From Hyphomicrobium_A sp963722495 (GTDB lineage: Bacteria > Pseudomonadota > Alphaproteobacteria > Rhizobiales > Hyphomicrobiaceae), in the NCBI GenBank assembly GCA_963722495.1, contig CAVRND010000007.1:1-64000 (forward strand): a stretch of 64,000 nucleotides of DNA, given 5' to 3'. The translations under genes and the position numbers were made by a program. Below are positions 9,301-21,039 of the stretch, one piece after another. The notes beneath the pieces were generated by a model, which saw only the letters and a list, made by a program, of their open reading frames with translations, was not told where the DNA came from and did no database searches. Position 1 is the stretch's first letter. Every line of letters begins with the position of its first letter.

Positions 9301-9636
9301 TCAGAGAGCAGAGTTGCGGCTTGCTAGCCTACACCCCTGTAACGACGGACCAAAGGCAAGTACCGCCATCATCGCCACCGGGTGCCGGGAAATGGGCCTG
9401 CGCCACATGTCAGTTGACGTTGTCGAGGCCGAGCGGCTAGAGGCGCGGTTGTTGAGCCCGTCCATGCCCATCGAGATGGCGCCCGACCGCTTCACGTTCG
9501 CCTTCTCGAGCAAGATGACCGTCGCCTTGGGATCGGCGAGCTTGGCCTTTAGCGCCGCCATCGGTCCGGCGGTGCCGCCGCCGATCACCAGCACGTCGCA
9601 GCTAATCTCATTCTGTTTGTCGACGATCTCGTCCAT
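9301..9636 (-). pseudogene. 5' remnant of an FAD-dependent oxidoreductase (fumarate/adenylylsulfate reductase flavoprotein type)
   Basis: The first 55 or so residues are a good flavoprotein start: CDVLVIGGGTAGPMAAL is the FAD-binding Rossmann loop, VILLEKANVKRSGAISMG follows, and then GMDGLNN. These proteins normally continue for about 500 residues. After GLNN (near 9440) the frame reads into Arg/Ser-rich sequence that matches nothing in the family. The other two frames do not recover it either, and the ORF stops at 9301. I therefore read this as a gene cut off by deletion or rearrangement between about 9290 and 9440. It starts 15 bp after the DUF971 gene, the arrangement seen for intact pairs elsewhere. 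The short product could not bind FAD stably. Confidence 0.7.
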
Positions 9637-9651
9637 GCGGTCCGTCTCGGT

Positions 9652-9969
9652 TCACGCTGCCGGAGTGATGAAGTCGCCGACCTGCGGGCGCAGGCTCAGC
9701 TCGGTCAGCATCGGCCACGGATAGACGCCGCCGCGCGCGTCGGCCGAGAAGGTGATGTGCAACCCATAAGCGCCGACCCGCGCCAGTTCGGTGATCTTGA
9801 GGCCGCGCGGAATGGCGAGATGCGTTCCGTCGATCCGCCGCCGGCGCCCGAGTGCCGACGGGCATTCCGTCCACAGTGTCGCCGCAGCGACCGAGCGCCG
9901 GGTGCCATCAGCGAGCGTGACTGCGATGCGTGCTCCTGCATCAAGGACGGAGATTTCTGGGGTGACCAT
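9652..9969 (-). CDS. DUF971 / gamma-butyrobetaine-hydroxylase-like N-terminal domain protein
   Basis: The protein has 105 residues. It has the DUF971 pattern: TPEISVLDAGARIAVTLADG, then LWTECPSA near residue 33, ITELARVGAYGLHITFSADA in the middle, and GVYPWPMLTEL toward the end. The domain also occurs at the N terminus of gamma-butyrobetaine hydroxylase and in proteins tied to iron-sulfur handling, where it is thought to be a metal- or partner-binding module. Here it stands alone and sits immediately upstream of the truncated flavoprotein, so its usual partner appears lost. It lies downstream of the argZ-like gene on the same strand, across a 123-bp gap with no obvious terminator. Confidence 0.75.
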   Translation of the reverse strand: MVTPEISVLDAGARIAVTLADGTRRSVAAATLWTECPSALGRRRRIDGTHLAIPRGLKITELARVGAYGLHITFSADARGGVYPWPMLTELSLRPQVGDFITPAA

Positions 9970-10092
9970 TAAATCCTGCGCTGCGCTACGGCAGCCGAGG
10001 ATGGCCCCCAGCGTCGGCGCGCTACAGCAATTAATTGCCGTGATAGGCAGATGTTGCAGTCAATCGGGCGCACGCCAAAGGCGAAGCCGACA

Positions 10093-10909
10093 TCACTCGA
10101 CGAGCTTAAGCGTCAGGCACTTGGCCGCGCCGCCCGATTTCAGGAATTCAGACAGCGGCGTCAGGATCGGGCGTAAAGCCTGCGCGTCGTAACATGCCCT
10201 GTAGCGCTTCGGAGGCATGATTGAGGATCACGTGCCGGCCGAGGCTCACCGCGTTGCAGGCAAAGGCGAGAGCGTCGGCCTCCCCGACCTCGAGCCGCTT
10301 TTCACGCGGCAGGAGCGCGCGGATATTCTCCTGCGATTCCTTATCGAAGGCAGCGGGGTAGTAGAGCAGCCAGCCTCCATCGAGCGGGCAGAGGCAGGTA
10401 TCGAGATGGTAGAAGCGCGGATCCGTCAGCCGCAGCGAGACCGTCCGGCATCCGATGGCCTTTTCGATCAAGCCCGCCGCGGCGGCATCGGAGCGAAATC
10501 CGTGTCCGAACCAGAGGACCGGCAGCTCGCGATCGAACAGCGCGTCTCCCGCGCCTTCGAACGCGACGTGCTGCGGCCAATCGGCGACCGCATAGCCGTT
10601 CTGCTGAAACCACGTCCGGACCAGCGGCTCCTCCGCCTGGCGCTCGCGCGAGGCAAATCGGCTGACGATCACCTTCTTTCCGCGCACCAGTCCAGCGTTG
10701 GCGGTGAAGACCATGTCGGGAACGCCCGGCTCGGACGGTACAAAAGCCAGCTTGATGAAATTGGACAGGACGCTGCGCAGCCGCTCCCACTGCCATCCGG
10801 CGAGCGCGCGATCGACCTTGCCGGTCTGATCCTTCATCCAGTGATTGATGACGTAGTCGACGTTGAAATGCCCCGGTGCGCACATCAGGATGGTCTGGCT
10901 TGCGGTCAT
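10093..10909 (-). CDS. ArgZ/AgrE-like arginine dihydrolase (guanidine-modifying enzyme), reading frame broken near its end
   Basis: The frame from 10909 ends early at 10148. Removing one G from the GGG at 10169-10171 restores the family ending (LTPLSEFLKSGGAAKCLTL) to a stop at 10093, giving 270 residues. The protein then matches the guanidine-modifying domain of cyanobacterial ArgZ/AgrE: MCAPGHFNVDYVINHWM near the start, FTANAGLV with N71, FEGAGDA at 116-122, FYHLDTCLCPL with H168, and nucleophile C263. ArgZ is known for an Asn near 71 and a Cys near 264, and hydrolyses arginine to ornithine, CO2 and two ammonia. The neighbour upstream is rocD, which uses ornithine. A plain deiminase or dimethylargininase role is the alternative. 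As read, the catalytic Cys is lost. Confidence 0.75.
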
Positions 10910-10948
10910 GATGTTGGGTCCAGGCTGCCCGTTGAAGGTACGCGGTTT

Positions 10949-12227
10949 CTACTCGGCTACGACTCCCGACACGGCACTCAGCGGCCGGCTATTCGACGTC
11001 CGATTGGGGCGCGGCGCCGACTTCAGCGCGGCGGCAAATCGCTCGATCGCCCAGTCGGCCTCCTGCGCGCGTGATGATGAGCGGCGGGGCGATGCGGATC
11101 GTGTGGTCGTGCGTGTCCTTGGCCAGCACGCCGCGCCGCGCCAGCGCCTCCACGTAGTCGCGCGCCGGCCCGGCTTCCTCGTGCAGCTCGACGGCGAGCA
11201 TCAGGCCGCGGCCGCGCACCTCGCGCACCGCGTCGGTGCGAACGGCTTCGCAGACCGGCCTTGAGATAGGCGCCGATCGTCGCCGCGTTGGCGATCATGT
11301 CCTCCTCGATCAGCACCTCGAGCGCAGCGCAGGCGACCGCGCAGGCCAGCGGATTGCCGCCGAAGGTCGAGCCGTGCTGGCCCGGCTGCAGGACGCCCAG
11401 CACCTCGGTGTTCGAAAGCACCGCCGAGACCGGATAGAAGCCGCCGGACAAGCGCCTTGCCGAGCAGCGTCACGTCGGCCTCGATGCCTTCGTGCTCCTC
11501 GGCGAGCAGCTTGCCGGTGCGGCCGAGGCCGGTCTGGATCTCGTCGAGGATCAGCGTGATGCGCTGCTCGGTGCAGAGCTCGCGCACCTTGGTGAAATAG
11601 CCGGCCGGCGGGATGGCGACGCCGGCCTCGCCCTGGATCGGCTCGACCAGGAAGGCGACCGTGTTCGGCGTGACGGCGTCGCCGAGCGCGTCGGAGTCGC
11701 CGAACGGCACGATGCGGAAGCCCGGGGGGAACGGGCCGAAGCCGTCGCGCGCGTCGGGGTCGGTGGAGAAGCCGACGATGGCGATGGTGCGGCCGTGGAA
11801 ATTGTCGGCGCAGACGATGATCTCGGCCTCGTCCTCCGGCACGCCCTTCACCTCGTAGCCCCACTTGCGGACCGCCTTGATGGCGGACTCGACGGCCTCG
11901 GCGCCGGAGTTCATCGGCAGGATCTTGTGGGCGCCGGTGAGGCCCGCGAGCTCCTCGTAGAACAGCGCCGAGCTGGTCGTTGCGGAAGGCGCGCGAGGTG
12001 AGCGTCAGCTTGCCGGCCTGCTCGACCATCGCCGCCAGGATCTTCGGATGGCAGTGGCCCTGGTTGACGGCCGAATAGGCCGACAGGCAGTCGAGGTAGC
12101 GGTTGCCGTCGACGTCCCACACCCAGACGCCGCGCCCGCGGCTCAGCACCACGTCGAGCGGCTTGTAGTTGTGGGCCCCAAGGCGCCATTCGCTGTCATT
12201 CAGGTCGATTGAATTTGCCGCGATCAT
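10949..12227 (-). CDS. rocD: Ornithine aminotransferase, reading frame broken in four places
   Basis: Pieces in three frames together give a complete class III PLP aminotransferase. From the ATG at 12227 the order is HNYKPLDVVLSRGRGVWVWD, YSAVNQGHCHPKI, SGAEAVESAIKAVRKWGY, the PLP aspartate region LILDEIQTGLGRTG, the PLP lysine in LLGKAL, and a C-terminal domain with GRGLMLAVEL and IRIAPPLIITRA. Removing one base from each of four doublets (11968-11969, 11450-11451, 11247-11248 and 11062-11063) yields exactly 425 codons ending at 10949. The enzyme converts ornithine plus 2-oxoglutarate to glutamate semialdehyde and glutamate. It is divergent from an Lrp-type gene and about 40 bp upstream of the argZ-like gene. 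All breaks are extra bases, so sequence error is likelier than decay. Confidence 0.85.
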
Positions 12228-12363
12228 GTTGGCTCCGCCTGCCAACTCACCCGTTGATGATTTCCCGGCGGAGTGGCGCCGAATAGCCGGAATTGTGCTA
12301 CTTTCATCGCATTGATTTGCCAGTTTGGCGGTTAGTAATGAGCATTCTGATAAGTCTACGAGC

Positions 12364-12794
12364 ATGGATGATCTCGACAACCAGCTGCTTGCCCTGCTGC
12401 GCAGCGATGCGCGCCGCTCAATCGCGTCGCTGGCGAGCGAGCTCGACGCCTCGCAGGGCGACGATCCGCGCGCGCCTGGACGGATGGTCGCTCGGGGGTG
12501 ATCAGCGGCTTCACCATCGTCGTGCGCGATCCGGCGCAGCGCAATCACGTGCGCGCCGATCGCCTTGATCGCCGTCGAGGGCAAGGGCGTCGACAAGGTG
12601 ATGCGGCGCATGCACGGCTTTCCCGGAGGTTCGCCGGCTGCATTCGACCAACGGCCGCTGGGATATCGTCGCGGAGCTCGTCACCGACACGCTCGCGGGG
12701 TTCGACGACGCTGCTCAACCGCATCCGCGAGATCGACGGGATAACGGCGACCGAGACGAGCATTCTGCTGTCGTCGTCAAAGGATCTGGTCTGA
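12364..12794 (+). CDS. Lrp/AsnC-family transcriptional regulator, reading frame broken in five places
   Basis: The start MDDLDNQLLALLRSDARRS and SIASLASELDASQ are the DNA-binding helix-turn-helix of the family. Later segments in other frames are VISGFTIVVRDPAQRNHVR, then MRRMHGFPE, GRWDIVAELVTD and LNRIREIDGITATETSILL, which is the RAM ligand-binding domain. Five single-base removals (GGG 12456-12458, one G near 12480-12487, CC 12556-12557, CCC 12622-12624, GGGG 12697-12700) give 142 codons, the normal family length. It is divergent from rocD with 136 bp between starts, which is the usual arrangement for a regulator of ornithine/arginine catabolism that senses an amino acid. A short GCCA-GTT-TGGC palindrome lies in that gap. 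Confidence 0.75.
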
Positions 12795-12931
12795 TCCCAG
12801 CCGCCGCGCCGGTTGTGATCTTGCAAGTGCTGCCGTTTATGCCGCGTTTATACCGGCACCCACCAACTCACATCGCAATTTTATGCGGCGTCTTCTAACT
12901 CCACGGCAGCTCACTCAATGAGGAGACTGCC

Positions 12932-13015
12932 ATGTTGGATCTCATCTATCTGGCGCTTGGGCTCGGCCTCTTCGGCCTGATGCAGCTGTACGCCCGCTGG
13001 GCGGCAAAAGCCTGA
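12932..13015 (+). CDS. Small single-span membrane protein upstream of kdpF
   Basis: This is an ORF of 27 residues, starting MLDLIYLALGLGLFGL and ending in a basic tail (YARWAAKA). AGGAGA lies 7-12 bp before the ATG, a good ribosome site. It consists of one hydrophobic helix with a positively charged end, like KdpF in form but different in sequence. The gene precedes kdpF by 8 bp and should be the first gene of the kdp operon. Short ORFs in this position occur before kdpF in other proteobacteria as I recall. No function is known to me. Both small ORFs begin MLDLI, so a duplication of kdpF is possible. Confidence 0.6.
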   Translation: MLDLIYLALGLGLFGLMQLYARWAAKA

Positions 13016-13023
13016 GGCCACCC

Positions 13024-13110
13024 ATGCTCGATCTCATCCTAGGCGGCATCGTCGCCCTTCTCATCGCGGTCTACCTCGTCTTCGCGCTTCTCTATCCCGA
13101 GAAGCTCTGA
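13024..13110 (+). CDS. kdpF: KdpF, small subunit of the potassium-transporting ATPase
   Basis: The peptide has 28 residues: one membrane helix (LILGGIVALLIAVYLVFALL) and the short ending YPEKL, the standard KdpF form. KdpF stabilises the KdpABC complex in the inner membrane. It lies 8 bp after the preceding small ORF and 43 bp before kdpA. No strong ribosome site is visible before its ATG other than GAGGCCACCC, so it may depend on translation of the ORF in front. Confidence 0.85.
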   Translation: MLDLILGGIVALLIAVYLVFALLYPEKL

Positions 13111-13153
13111 GGATCCGCGCGCGCTTTTGCGCACCGCTAAGCAGGACGCTCCC

Positions 13154-14857
13154 ATGACACTCAACGGCTGGCTTCAGATCGCCCTCATGCTCGTGCTCGT
13201 CGTCGCGACGGCGCGGCCGCTGGGCGTCTTCATGGCTTCGGTGCTGGAAGGCAGGCGCACGTTCCTGCATCCGGCGCTGCGCCCCATCGAAGGGCGCTTC
13301 TATTCGCTCGCCGGCGTCGACGAGACGCGCGAGCAGACCTGGTTCGGCTACGTCTCGGCGCTGCTGATGTTCAACGCCGCCGGCTTCGTGCTGCTGTACG
13401 CGATCCTGCGCCTGCAGGGATACCTGCCGCTCAACCCGCAGGGCTTCGGCGGCATGAGCGAGCACCTTGCGTTCAACACGGCGGTGTCGTTCGTCACCAA
13501 CACCAACTGGCAGAGCTACGGCGGCGAGACGACGCTGTCGTACTTCAGCCAGATGGTCGGCCTCACGGTGCAGAACTTCGTCTCGGCGGCGACCGGCATG
13601 GCCGTCGTCGTGCCGCTGGCGCGCGCCTTCGGCCGCGCCAAGGCGACGACGGTCGGCAACTTCTGGGTCGATCTCACGCGCGTCACGCTCTACGTGCTGC
13701 TGCCGCTGTCGATCGTGGTCGCGTTCGCGCTGATCGCGCTCGGCGTGCCGCAGAACCTCAGCCAATACGTCGACGCGACGACGCTGGAAGGCGCCAAGCA
13801 GACGATCGCGCAGGGCCCCGTCGCCAGCCAGATCGCCATCAAGCAGCTCGGCACCAACGGCGGCGGCTTCTTCAACGTCAACTCCGCGCATCCCTACGAG
13901 AACCCGAACATCTGGACCAACGTCATCGAGGTGTGGGCGATCCTCGCGCTCGCCCTTGGCCTCGCCGTCAGCTTCGGCCGCATGATCGGCCGCGAGCGCG
14001 AGGGCTGGGCGCTGCTCGGCGTGATGATGCTGTTCATGGTCGCCGGCTGTGCCATCGCCTACTGGGCGGAAGCCGGCGGCAATCCGTTCATGCACGCCAT
14101 GGGCATCGACGGCGGCAACATGGAAGGCAAGGAGGTCCGCTTCGGCATCCCGCAATCGGTGACGTGGGCGACCTTCACGACCGGCGCCTCCAACGGCTCG
14201 GTCAACTCCATGCACAACTCCTACATGCCGCTCGGCGGCCTCGTGCCGCTGGTGCTCATCCAGATCGGCGAGGTCGTGCCCGGCGGCGTCGGCTCCGGTC
14301 TCTACGGCATCGTCGTGTTCGCCATCATCGCCATGTTCGTCGCCGGCCTGATGGTCGGGCGCACGCCGGAATACCTCGGCAAGAAGCTCGAGGCCAAGGA
14401 AGTGAAGATGGCGATGCTGGCCATCCTCATCATGCCGGTGTTCATCCTCGGCTTCAGCGCGGTCTCGGCCGTGCTGCCGGCGGCGCTCGCCGGCCTCGCC
14501 AACCCCGGCCCGCGCGGCTACACGGAAATCCTCTATGCGTTCTCGTCGGCGGCCGGCAACAACGGCTCGGCGTTCGCCGGCCTCACCGCCAACGCGCCCT
14601 GGTACGACACGACGCTCGGCATCGCCATGCTGGCCTGCCGCTTCGGCATCATCGTGCCGGTGATGGCCATCGCCGGCTCGCTGGCGGCCAAGCCGAAGCT
14701 GGCGCCGTCGGCCGGCACCTTCCCGACCCACGGCCTTCTGTTCGTCGCCCTGCTGACCGGCGTCATCGTCATCGTCAGCGGCCTCGAATTCTTCCCCGCG
14801 CTCGCACTCGGCCCGATCGTCGAGCACTTCCAGATGCTCGCCGGCAAGACCTACTGA
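13154..14857 (+). CDS. kdpA: Potassium-transporting ATPase, potassium-binding subunit KdpA
   Basis: The protein has 567 residues from the ATG at 13154, chosen because AGGAC lies 6-10 bp upstream; the frame also extends 9 codons further back. KdpA is the channel-like subunit derived from four KtrB/TrkH-type repeats. Selectivity-filter-like segments are visible, including TNTNWQSYGGE, LGTNGGGFFNVNSAHPYENP, TTGASNGSVNSMHNS and SSAAGNNGSAFAGL. About ten membrane spans are present. With KdpB, KdpC and KdpF it forms the high-affinity ATP-driven potassium pump induced by potassium limitation. The frame is intact, unlike those of kdpB, kdpD and kdpE. Confidence 0.97.
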   Translation: MTLNGWLQIALMLVLVVATARPLGVFMASVLEGRRTFLHPALRPIEGRFYSLAGVDETREQTWFGYVSALLMFNAAGFVLLYAILRLQGYLPLNPQGFGGMSEHLAFNTAVSFVTNTNWQSYGGETTLSYFSQMVGLTVQNFVSAATGMAVVVPLARAFGRAKATTVGNFWVDLTRVTLYVLLPLSIVVAFALIALGVPQNLSQYVDATTLEGAKQTIAQGPVASQIAIKQLGTNGGGFFNVNSAHPYENPNIWTNVIEVWAILALALGLAVSFGRMIGREREGWALLGVMMLFMVAGCAIAYWAEAGGNPFMHAMGIDGGNMEGKEVRFGIPQSVTWATFTTGASNGSVNSMHNSYMPLGGLVPLVLIQIGEVVPGGVGSGLYGIVVFAIIAMFVAGLMVGRTPEYLGKKLEAKEVKMAMLAILIMPVFILGFSAVSAVLPAALAGLANPGPRGYTEILYAFSSAAGNNGSAFAGLTANAPWYDTTLGIAMLACRFGIIVPVMAIAGSLAAKPKLAPSAGTFPTHGLLFVALLTGVIVIVSGLEFFPALALGPIVEHFQMLAGKTY

Positions 14858-14882
14858 GCGTTCCATGCAGGAGAATTCATCC

Positions 14883-16939
<2,057 letters not shown>

Positions 16940-16952
16940 GGAGGGATCGCAC

Positions 16953-17555
16953 ATGCTTCACAATCTTCGCGTCGCAACGGTCATGCTGCTCGCTTTCACG
17001 CTGTTGACTGGCGTCGCCTATCCGCTCGCCATCACCGGCATCGGCTGGGTGATGCTGCAGGATCAGGCACTCGGCAGCCTCGTCGAAAAGGACGGCAAGG
17101 TGGTCGGCTCGAGCCTCGTCGGCCAGTCCTTCACCAGCGAGCGCTACTTCCATCCGCGTCCGTCGGCGACCAGCGGGCCCGATCCGGCCGATGCCTCCAA
17201 GACGGTCGACGCGCCATACAACGCGGCGGCCTCGACCGGCTCCAACCTCGGTCCGATCACCAAGAAGCTGCTCGACCGCGTGCAGGGCAGCGTCGACGAG
17301 TTGCACAAGGAAGGCGTTGCAGGAGCAATTCCGGTCGATGCCGTGACGACATCCTCCAGCGGCCTCGATCCCGACATCTCGCCTGCCAACGCCCTGCTGC
17401 AGGTGGCGCGTGTCGCCAAGGCCCGCGCCATACCGGAAGACCGGGTACGGAGCCTCGTTAACGGCGAGGTACGGGGGCGTGCGCTAGGATTGCTGGGTGA
17501 GCCACGCGTCAATGTCCTGCGGCTCAATCTCGCGCTCGACACCCTCAAGCCTTGA
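16953..17555 (+). CDS. kdpC: Potassium-transporting ATPase subunit KdpC
   Basis: The protein has 200 residues. One N-terminal membrane span (VATVMLLAFTLLTGVAYPLA) anchors it. The conserved core includes GSSLVGQSF, YFHPRPSAT and the ending part TSSSGLDPDISPANALLQVA, which matches KdpC closely. KdpC binds near KdpA and KdpB and is thought to help nucleotide binding or stability of the pump. AAGGAGG lies 9 bp before the ATG, and the gene begins 13 bp after the kdpB stop. The frame is intact. Confidence 0.96.
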   Translation: MLHNLRVATVMLLAFTLLTGVAYPLAITGIGWVMLQDQALGSLVEKDGKVVGSSLVGQSFTSERYFHPRPSATSGPDPADASKTVDAPYNAAASTGSNLGPITKKLLDRVQGSVDELHKEGVAGAIPVDAVTTSSSGLDPDISPANALLQVARVAKARAIPEDRVRSLVNGEVRGRALGLLGEPRVNVLRLNLALDTLKP

Positions 17556-17586
17556 CAGCAACTCTGGCGAGGCAGACCTCAACGCC

Positions 17587-20276
17587 ATGCCAGCCGCGAC
17601 GACCCAGAGAGCTTCGCCGGATGCAATCCTCGCCATCGCCAAGAAGGGCGGACGCGGACGGCTGAAGGTCTTTCTCGGCGCGGCGCCCGGCGTCGGCAAG
17701 ACGTTCGCCATGCTCAGCGGCGCGCACGTCGCCAAGGCCGAAGGCCGCGACGTCGCCGTTGGCTTGGTCGAGACGCACGGACGGCGCGAGACGGAGGCGC
17801 TGCTTGCCGGCCTTGAGCTTATCCCGCGCAAGCCGGTCATTTACATCAACAAGATCCTAAGCGAGTTCGATATCGACAAGGCTCTGGCCCGCAAGCCGAG
17901 CCTGCTGCTGCTCGATGAGCTGGCGCACACCAACATCCCCGGTAGCCGCCATCCCAAGCGCTGGCAGGACGTCGAGGAGCTGCTCGCCGCCGGCGTCGAC
18001 GTGTGGACGACCCTCAATGTCCAGCATCTCGAGGGCCTCAACGACATCCTGCAACGCATCACCGGCGTCAGGGTGCGCGAAACCGTTCCCGATCACGTCT
18101 TCGAGGATGCCGACGAGATCGTGCTGGTCGATCTGCCGACCGACGAGCTGCTGAAGCGTCTCGCCGAGGGCAAGGTCTACGTGCCGGACATGGCAGACCG
18201 CGCGCGCAAGCGGTTCTTCAAGCCGGAGAACCTGACGGCGTTGCGCGAGCTGGCGCTGCGCCGTGCCGCCGAGCGCATCGACGCCGACCTCATCGATCAT
18301 ATGCGTGCGCAGGCGATCGATGGGCCGTGGCCGGCAGGCGAGCGCATCCTTGCCTGCGTCGGCCCCGACAGCGACGCCAACTCGATCGTGCGCGCCGCCA
18401 AGCGGCTGGCCGACGTGATGGACGCGCCGTGGATCGCCGTTACCGTGGAGGGGCCCAGTGAGCAGCTTAGCCTGTCCGATCGCCGCTATGTCGACGCGGC
18501 GATGACGCTGGCGCGCTCGCTCGGCGCCGAGACGGCAACGCTTGCGGCCAGTGATATCGCCGCCGAGCTGCTGCGTTTTTCCAAGTTCGAGAACGTCACG
18601 CAGATCGTGCTCGGTCGCTCGCGCGGCGGCTTCATCACCGAGCTGTTGCGTCGCTCGCTGCCGCACGAGCTGTTGCGGCGCGCCGACGGCGTCGCCGTGC
18701 ACGTCATTACCGGCTCAAAGCGCGAAGCCAGACGCCCGTCTGGCGCCGCGCTGCCGGCGTCGGCCAATCTTGCTATCGCGCCGCTGGTCTGGTCGACGGT
18801 GGCCGTCGCCGGCGCTGTCGGCGTCGGTCATGTGCTGACGCGGCTCACGACATTTCCCAACATCTCGATGATCTTCCTTATGGCGGTCGTGTTCTCCGCC
18901 GTCACCTTCGGCATCTGGCCGGCGGTCTACGCCTCGGTGCTGTCGTTCCTCGCCTACAACCTGTTCTTCATCGAGCCCCTCTACACCTTCACGATCGCCA
19001 GGCCGCACGAGCTGCTGGCGCTCTTCATCTTTCTGGCGATCTCCGTCATCACGTCGACCATGGCGGGGCGTATCCGCGAGCAGGCGCAGCTGGCCGTGAA
19101 GCGCATGCGGGCAACGCGCCGCCTCTATGAGTTCTCGCGCCGGCTGTCGGGCGTCGCCTCCTACGACGACATTCCGGAGGCGGCGGTCGCCGAGATCCAT
19201 ACCAGCGTGGGGCGGCCGGCGGTGCTGCTGCTCTCCGTCGATGGCGAATTGGAGCTGCGTGCCGCTTGGCCGCCGGAAGAGGCGCTCGACACCGCCTCGA
19301 TGACGGCGGCCCGCTGGGCGATCGAGCACGACGAGCCGGCGGGCGCCGATACGGCGACGTTGCCAGCTGTGCCATGGCTGTTCCTGCCGCTGAAGACCGG
19401 ACGCGCGGCGTTCGGCGTCGTCGGCATCGGCCGCGACGAGGACGGCGCCACGCTCGATACGGAGGCGCGCACGCTGCTGGATACGCTCGCCGAGCAGACG
19501 GCGGCGGCGCTCGATCGCGCCTCGCTCGCCCGCGAGATGGTGGCGGCGCGTAGCGCGACCGAGACCGAGCGCGTGCGCAACACGCTTGCTGGCTTCGATC
19601 TCGCACGACTTCCGCACGCCGCTTGCCTCGATCCTCGGCTCGGCGACGAGCCTCATCGACTACGGCGACAAGCTCGGCGACAAGGACCGCAAGAGCCTCC
19701 TCGCCGACATCCGCGACGAGACCGAAGGGCTCGATCAAATGGTGCGCAACCTGCTGGCCATGACGCGCATCGATGCCGGCGCGCTGGAGGTTCGGCGCGA
19801 CTGGGTCGACCTGCGCGAGATCGTGCAGCGCGCCGCCGACGCCGCCCGCCGGCACGGCGCCAAGCAACGCATCGAGGTGCGCCTCACCCGATGGCCTGCC
19901 GATGGTGCGTGCCGATGCCAAGCTGGTCGAGCAGGCGCTCGGCAATGTGGTCGCCAATGCCGTTGCGCACACGCCGGCCGAAACGCACATCGTCATCGAC
20001 GCCGAGGCGGCGCCGGCGGCCGTCCTCCTGCGCGTCACCGATGACGGCGGCGGCATTCCGCCCGAGCTGCTGCCGCACGTGTTCGAAAAATTCGTGCATG
20101 CGCCGAATACGAGCACGTACACCGGCGACGGTGGCGAGAGCACCGGCCTCGGGCTCGCCATCGCCAAGGGCATCATGGAGGCGCACGGCGGGACGATCGA
20201 GGCGCTGAGCCCGGTGGCCGGCGGACGCGGCACGCGCGTGACGCTGCGATTCCCGCGCGAGGAGGTGTCGCCATGA
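17587..20276 (+). CDS. kdpD: Osmosensitive potassium-channel sensor histidine kinase KdpD, reading frame broken in two places
   Basis: Domains in order: the KdpD N-terminal domain with Walker A GAAPGVGKT and LLLLDELAHTN, a universal-stress-protein-like domain (ERILACVGP, QIVLGRSRGG), four membrane spans around 18780-19060, a GAF-like region, then the kinase core. The H-box ASISHDFRTPLASILGSA is in a second frame from 19586 and the ATP-binding part (DDGGGIPPELL, STGLGLAIAKGI) is in a third. Removing one T at 19586-19587 and one C from CCC at 19887-19889 joins them. KdpD senses low potassium or high turgor demand and phosphorylates KdpE. The start at 17587 is a choice; an upstream ATG at 17497 overlaps kdpC. 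Confidence 0.93.
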
Positions 20277-20963
20277 CCGGCAAGCCGCGCGTTCTGGTCG
20301 TCGACGACGAGCCGGCCATCCTGCGCTTCCTCAAGCCGGCGCTGGAAGCCAACGACTACGAGGTGACGAGCGCGGCGACGCTCGCCGAGGCCATGAAGCG
20401 CATCGCCAAGGAGCCGCCCGACGTCGTGGTGCTCGATCTCGGCCTGCCGGACGGCGACGGCAAGGATGTGATCCGGCAGGTGCGGCAGTGGTCGCAGGTG
20501 CCGATCATCGTGCTGTCGGCGCGCGAGCGCGAGGCCGAGAAGATCGAGGCGCTCGATCTCGGCGCCGACGACTTCGTCAACAAGCCGTTCGGCGTCGGCG
20601 AGCTGATGGCGCGCCTGCGCACGGCCTTGCGCCATCGCCGCCAGACGCAAGGGGAGGCGGCGGTCGTCCGCATCGGCGCGTCTGGAGATCGACCTGCCGC
20701 GCCGGCGCGTCATGCGCGATGGCGCCGAGGTCAAGCTCACCTCGCGCGAGTTCGATCTGCTGAGCTGCCTGGCGCGCCACCCCGGCAAGGTGATGACCCA
20801 CCGCCAGCTGCTGACCGCCGTGTGGGGGCCGGCGCAGGTGGAGGAGACGCAGTACCTGCGCGTCTATGTCGGCCACCTGCGGCAGAAGCTGGAAGAGCAC
20901 CCCGACGATCCGAAGATCATCCTCACCGAGCTCGGCATCGGCTACCGGTTGGCGGACCAATGA
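20273..20963 (+). CDS. kdpE: Response regulator KdpE, reading frame broken once
   Basis: The N-terminal receiver domain is clear: VLVVDDEPAILRFL, the phosphorylation site in VVLDLGLPDGDG, and the conserved Lys in DDFVNKPFGVGEL. The OmpR-type winged helix lies in the next frame: LTSREFDLLSCLARHPGKV and YLRVYVGHLRQKLE, ending GIGYRLADQ. Removing one G from the GG at 20675-20676 joins the two parts (IARLEIDLPRRR). It overlaps kdpD by 4 bp and activates kdp transcription once phosphorylated. As read, the DNA-binding domain would be missing. Confidence 0.93.
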
Positions 20964-21039
20964 GACGTGGTTTGTGCCCGCTGCCGATGCTGTACGTGCT
21001 CGCGTACTTCAAGCGGCTGTTGCGGCGGCGATGGCTGTC

